This document shows positions 6,307-9,498 of a stretch of 9,498 nucleotides of DNA, in pieces. Each line of letters opens with the position of its first letter. Position 1 is the first letter of the stretch. Source of the DNA: Nostocaceae cyanobacterium CSSed10_463m. Lineage in GTDB: Bacteria; Cyanobacteriota; Cyanobacteriia; Cyanobacteriales; Nostocaceae. Made by a program: the position numbers and the translations under genes. The stretch is from contig PWQB01000063.1 in assembly GCA_003556955.1 (NCBI GenBank), positions 1 to 9,498 of the forward strand. Direction: 5' to 3'. Below the pieces are notes generated by a model. The model saw only the letters and a list, made by a program, of their open reading frames with translations, was not told where the DNA came from and did no database searches.

Positions 6307-6327
6307 GGGAGCAGGGAGCAGGGAGCA
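6307..6327 (+). repeat. Tandem heptamer repeat GGGAGCA x3
   Basis: Three perfect tandem copies of GGGAGCA (6307, 6314, 6321) sit in a purine-rich run that continues to about 6340, starting about 45 bases beyond the sppA stop. The unit resembles the short tandem repeats common between genes of Nostoc and relatives, and differs from the AGTTGGG unit at 5508. Confidence 0.75.
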
Positions 6328-6372
6328 AGGGGGAGTGAGAATTACTCTTATTTGACACACCCATGAAAAAAC

Positions 6373-8208
6373 CTACTCTAGCCGAAAATTAAAAGGTAAA
6401 CGAGTGTAAATCCCGTGAGGATCGTTGATATTTTGGAGAATGAGCATTTCCTGTTGGAGTTTCTGTAATTCCGCTATTAGAGGATTAGATGGTTTAACCA
6501 ACAGGCCGGAAATTTGTAAAATACTCGTAATTTCTGGAATCGCTCTGCCAAAAAAGCGTTCTTCCAAGGTGCTGACTCTAGGATACTCTTGCAATTGCCA
6601 ATCGTCCTCAAGTTTAGCCTCCTGGGCTGCATATTCAATAGCCGCATTGAGACCACCTATTTCATCCACTAAACCGAGTTCTTTAGCCGCTATTCCTGAC
6701 CAAACTCGTCCTTGGGCAATTTCTGCCACCTTTTGTTCTGGTAATTGGCGACCTTGAACAACTCTATCGAGGAAGAGGCTATAAATGCGGTTAACGCTGC
6801 GCTGATAAATGGCTAACTCTTGGGGTGATTTCGGGCGTGTCACGGTTTGCAGGTCGGCATAGTTGCCCGTTTTGACGCTATCCCAGGTAATGCCGTTATC
6901 ATTGGCTAGTTTTTGCACATTAAACAGTAGTCCAAACACGCCAATGGAACCTGTAATTGTTGTTTGTTCTGCAAAAATCCGATTGGAACCGCTAGCAATC
7001 CAGTAACCACCAGAAGCGGCGACATTACCCATTGATACCACTACAGGTTTGACTTTGCTAGTTAATTCTACTTCTCGCTGCATCACCTCGGATGCTGTAG
7101 CGCTACCGCCGGGGGTATTAATTCGTAAGACTACCGCTTTTACATCATTATCATGGCGTATTTGGTTCAAAATTCGGGCAAAGCGATCGCCTCCAATTTG
7201 ATTATCCTCCCCTCTCCCATTGACAATTTCGCCATCAGCATAAACGACAGCAATTTTATTTGGGGAGTTACGTTCTACACCCAAGGATTTACCAGAAACT
7301 TGAGCATAGTTTCTCAAATTAATTTGCTGGAATGAGCGATCTGTTTCGTCGCTGGCTGTCAATTTTTTCAGGTCGGTAACTACCTCGTCTAGGTATGCTA
7401 CTTGATCCACTAACCCCCGATCTTTAGCTTCACTGGCGGTCAGTATAGCTTGAGTATCTGCGATCGCTTGTAACTGTTGAGGGGTAAGTTTGCGATTAGA
7501 AGCGACTGTTGTTCGCCAATTTCCCCAAACATCGTCTAATAATTTTTGAGTTTGTTGGCGGTTTTCTGGACTCAACTCGTTGAGGATAAATGGTTCAACT
7601 CCGCCTTTGAATTTACCTACGCGCACTACCTGAACACCAACACCGAACCTTTCTAAAGCTCCGGTCAGAAAAATCGGTTGGTTACTCAAACCCTTAACTT
7701 CCATCAAGCCCACAGGATTCAGGACGATGGTATCCGCCACTGAAGTCAGGTAATAATCCCTTTGAGTCAAATCCGCTCCATAGGCGACAATCTTTTTCCC
7801 CGATTCGCGGAACTTTTCTAGGGCCTGGCGAATTTCTGTCAGGGAAGCAAAGCCCATACTTCCAGATGCTGTTGTTCCTGTTGCGTCTAAATATATACCG
7901 ACAATTCGCGGATCAAGTCTGGCCTTTTCCAAGGTATCCAGCACGCTACGGAGTGTCATTCTTGAAGGTGCGGCTCCGGATAAAGCTCGTTGCAGCAATT
8001 CTCCAGAACTAGGTGCGCTATCAGTAATGTTCATAGACAAGTCAAAAACCACGACTGACTGATCTCTGACTTGGGGAGTAGTATCTTTAGAACTGGTAAC
8101 TGCAAATAACAGTAATAAGATTACTGTTGTGCTGATACCGAAAAAAATCATCAGTCCTAGTACAGTACCTAGTAAACTGGCAAAAGTTTGTTTAAAAAAA
8201 TTACGCAT
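6373..8208 (-). CDS. sppA: Signal peptide peptidase SppA (protease IV), long 67K type
   Basis: SppA degrades signal peptides left in the membrane; cyanobacterial forms are also linked to stress and light responses. The 611 residues match the long, tandem-domain type. After MRNFFKQTF, residues about 11-38 form one membrane anchor (LLGTVLGLMIFFG then a run of I, V and L), so the catalytic body is outside the cytoplasmic face. The first domain holds the general-base lysine in VGKFKGGVEPF (K201), corresponding to E. coli K209. The second holds the nucleophile in VSMGNVAASGGYW (S399), corresponding to S409, preceded by LRINTPGGSATASE (361-374) and followed by TGSIGVFG (419-426). Both catalytic residues are present. 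The ATG at 8208 begins just before the anchor; no clear Shine-Dalgarno is seen. It follows fni by 37 bp on the same strand, so is probably co-transcribed with it. Confidence 0.96.
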   Translation of the reverse strand: MRNFFKQTFASLLGTVLGLMIFFGISTTVILLLLFAVTSSKDTTPQVRDQSVVVFDLSMNITDSAPSSGELLQRALSGAAPSRMTLRSVLDTLEKARLDPRIVGIYLDATGTTASGSMGFASLTEIRQALEKFRESGKKIVAYGADLTQRDYYLTSVADTIVLNPVGLMEVKGLSNQPIFLTGALERFGVGVQVVRVGKFKGGVEPFILNELSPENRQQTQKLLDDVWGNWRTTVASNRKLTPQQLQAIADTQAILTASEAKDRGLVDQVAYLDEVVTDLKKLTASDETDRSFQQINLRNYAQVSGKSLGVERNSPNKIAVVYADGEIVNGRGEDNQIGGDRFARILNQIRHDNDVKAVVLRINTPGGSATASEVMQREVELTSKVKPVVVSMGNVAASGGYWIASGSNRIFAEQTTITGSIGVFGLLFNVQKLANDNGITWDSVKTGNYADLQTVTRPKSPQELAIYQRSVNRIYSLFLDRVVQGRQLPEQKVAEIAQGRVWSGIAAKELGLVDEIGGLNAAIEYAAQEAKLEDDWQLQEYPRVSTLEERFFGRAIPEITSILQISGLLVKPSNPLIAELQKLQQEMLILQNINDPHGIYTRLPFNFRLE

Positions 8209-8246
8209 TTTAGTTATTGAACATCATCGGTGATCAGCCCCAGGTT

Positions 8247-9335
8247 TTAAGCAATTGGGGGATGTGTAATGAATTGCGGGGTGATTTTTTCTATTTTTTG
8301 TAAACTTTGTGAGTTTTGCAAGTTATTTAATGTAATGTTGCCAGTACAAAATAATACTGTGCTAATTTCCGCAAATAATACCTTAACTAAATCATACAAT
8401 GCTGCTTCTGATTCCACTGCGGCTTGTAAAAAAGGCATAGCTAAACCGGCAATATCTGCTCCTAGAGCGATCGCCTTAGCTACATCTAGACCATTACGCA
8501 GTCCTCCCGAAGCAATTAAAGGTACATCAGGTGCGATCGCACGAATACTTGTAATACAGTCTGCCGTTGGTAAGCCCCAATCAGCAAAAGTCCTACCTAA
8601 GCGCCTTTGCAAAGCATTTTCCGCCCGTTCACTTTCCACCTTCGCCCAAGAAGTACCACCCGCACCAGCCACATCAATAGCCGTCACTCCAGCAGCTAAA
8701 AGTTTTTCTGTCATTGTTGCAGAAATACCATTACCAACTTCCTTGGCAATTACTGGTACTGTTAACTTACTGCACAAGAGATTGATTTTGTCAAGCAATC
8801 CTCTAAAGTTAGTATCACCATGAGGTTGAATACACTCTTGCAGTGGGTTGATATGTAAAATCAGAGCGTCAGCCTCTAAAATATCAATAATCTTCAGACA
8901 TTCATCCAAACCATACTTGTAATTTAGTTGTACAGCGCCCAAATTTGCAAATAATAGAACATCTGGCGCGTACTTACGGATAGCAAAGGTATCAGCCACT
9001 TGAGGTTTTTCCACCGCTACACGCTGAGAACCAACACCCATAGCAATTTTATAGTGTTGAGCCACCTTTGCCAGACGCTGGTTAATCATTGCAGCTTGTT
9101 CTGTTCCTCCAGTCATAGAAGAAATTAACAAAGGTGCTGCGAGGTGTTTACCCAGGAAGGTTGTACTAATATCAATATCTTCATAGTTGAGTTCTGGTAA
9201 GCAGCAGTGCTGAAAGCGATAGTTTTCCAGTCCACTGCTGAGTTGATGAAATTGGACATCTTCTTCCAAACAGATCCGGATATGATCTGCTTTGCGTGAC
9301 TGGGTTTGTTCTGAGTTGTGGGTAGAGGCGTTCAC
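8247..9335 (-). CDS. fni: Isopentenyl-diphosphate delta-isomerase, type 2 (FMN-dependent)
   Basis: Type 2 IDI interconverts IPP and DMAPP using reduced FMN and Mg2+, feeding carotenoids, chlorophyll phytol and quinones. From the GTG at 9335 the protein is 362 residues, within the family range. Landmarks are [11 protein letters not shown] (13-23), [11 protein letters not shown] (71-81, FMN site), GVGSQR (100-105), HINPLQE (161-167, with Q166 and metal-binding E167), KEVGNGIS (198-205), VAGAGGTSW (222-230) and [10 protein letters not shown] (275-284). The frame is also open further upstream to an ATG at 9461, adding 42 residues, but that stretch is translated tandem repeat plus leader and unlike the family. 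Type 2 enzymes of related cyanobacteria begin near [18 protein letters not shown], so I choose GTG 9335 over ATG 9461. No strong Shine-Dalgarno precedes the GTG. It lies 37 bp before sppA. Confidence 0.93.
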   Translation of the reverse strand: MNASTHNSEQTQSRKADHIRICLEEDVQFHQLSSGLENYRFQHCCLPELNYEDIDISTTFLGKHLAAPLLISSMTGGTEQAAMINQRLAKVAQHYKIAMGVGSQRVAVEKPQVADTFAIRKYAPDVLLFANLGAVQLNYKYGLDECLKIIDILEADALILHINPLQECIQPHGDTNFRGLLDKINLLCSKLTVPVIAKEVGNGISATMTEKLLAAGVTAIDVAGAGGTSWAKVESERAENALQRRLGRTFADWGLPTADCITSIRAIAPDVPLIASGGLRNGLDVAKAIALGADIAGLAMPFLQAAVESEAALYDLVKVLFAEISTVLFCTGNITLNNLQNSQSLQKIEKITPQFITHPPIA

Positions 9336-9390
9336 TGGTAAATCTAATTTAAAGCAGTTGTTTTTACTATTGTTACAGATGAATAGAATG

Positions 9391-9498
9391 GACGCGATGA
9401 ATCGATCAATAGAATAGACGCGATGAATCGATCCATAAATAGACGCGATGAATCGATCCATAAATAGACGCGATGAATCGATCCATAAATAGACGCGA
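9391..9498. repeat. 25-bp tandem repeat array running off the right edge
   Basis: Units start at 9391 (26 bp, slightly diverged), 9417, 9442 and 9467 (25 bp each, identical), with a fifth begun at 9492 when the window ends. Each unit starts GACGCGATGAATCGATC and finishes CATAAATA. A decayed partial unit is visible just left, around 9378-9390 (GATGAATAGAATG). The units abut with no spacers, so this is not CRISPR. The period is not a multiple of three, so it is not coding selection. Inside each unit CGAT GA ATCG is a small inverted repeat. The array lies about 55 bases upstream of the fni start and may overlap its promoter. Confidence 0.9.

Larger units (their letters stand above)
5783..6372. 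other. Gene-poor intergenic region of about 590 bp
   Basis: I see no convincing gene here on either strand; the one open frame near 5797-5997 (minus) lacks recognisable protein character. What it holds: a possible promoter for DUF4327 (near 5900), an inverted repeat CGTCCC/GGGACG (6018-6023 and 6048-6053) followed by a T-run at 6061-6067, an 8-bp inverted repeat at 6136-6166, an imperfect palindrome at 6277-6294, and heptamer repeats at 6307-6327. The 3' end of the fni-sppA transcript must fall here, but I find no textbook intrinsic terminator for it. An unrecognised small RNA cannot be excluded. Confidence 0.6.

Noticed and set aside
8269..8823. Plus-strand 184-codon open frame
   Set aside because: It lies wholly antisense to fni, whose motifs are unmistakable; the long frame reflects fni codon use.
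9391..9498. CRISPR array
   Set aside because: Units abut directly with a 25-bp period and no variable spacers.

Overview
The window looks like a chromosomal segment of a filamentous, probably heterocyst-forming cyanobacterium (Nostocales, Nostoc/Anabaena-like). The grounds are eight copies of the octamer GCGATCGC (HIP1), short tandem heptamer repeats in intergenic DNA, and typical cyanobacterial protein content: a DUF4327 protein, a type 2 IPP isomerase, a two-TM-free Hanks kinase with FHA and zinc ribbon, and a ThiC leader with a TPP aptamer. This assignment is inference; no rRNA or marker gene is present.

Layout, left to right. (1) The 5' two thirds of thiC on the minus strand, preceded by a well-preserved TPP riboswitch. 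(2) A divergent spacer holding a 60-bp MITE-like element with perfect 14-bp terminal inverted repeats. (3) rluE, a 23S rRNA pseudouridine synthase, on the plus strand, followed by a 13-bp bulged hairpin. (4) Two plus-strand signalling genes 87 bp apart: a zinc-ribbon protein with a C-terminal PP2C phosphatase and a middle region that I read as a degenerate kinase fold, then an FHA / zinc-ribbon / Ser-Thr kinase with a GTG start. (5) A heptamer repeat and hairpin between the kinase and a convergent small DUF4327 gene. (6) About 590 bp without a convincing gene, with heptamer repeats and inverted repeats. (7) A minus-strand pair, fni (type 2 isopentenyl-diphosphate isomerase) then sppA (signal peptide peptidase, protease IV), 37 bp apart and probably co-transcribed. 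(8) A 25-bp tandem repeat array that runs off the right edge, immediately upstream of fni.

Functionally, the most cohesive unit is the phosphatase/kinase pair. Both proteins carry N-terminal or central Cys-rich ribbons, one writes and the other erases Ser/Thr phosphorylation, and the kinase has its own phosphopeptide-binding FHA domain, so they plausibly act on a shared target. The other genes are housekeeping: thiamine synthesis, rRNA modification, isoprenoid precursor supply and membrane protein quality control. I see no phage, CRISPR, transposase or secondary-metabolite genes. The less ordinary signals are the probable pseudokinase inside the phosphatase and the 25-bp array, which also creates a false upstream extension of fni.
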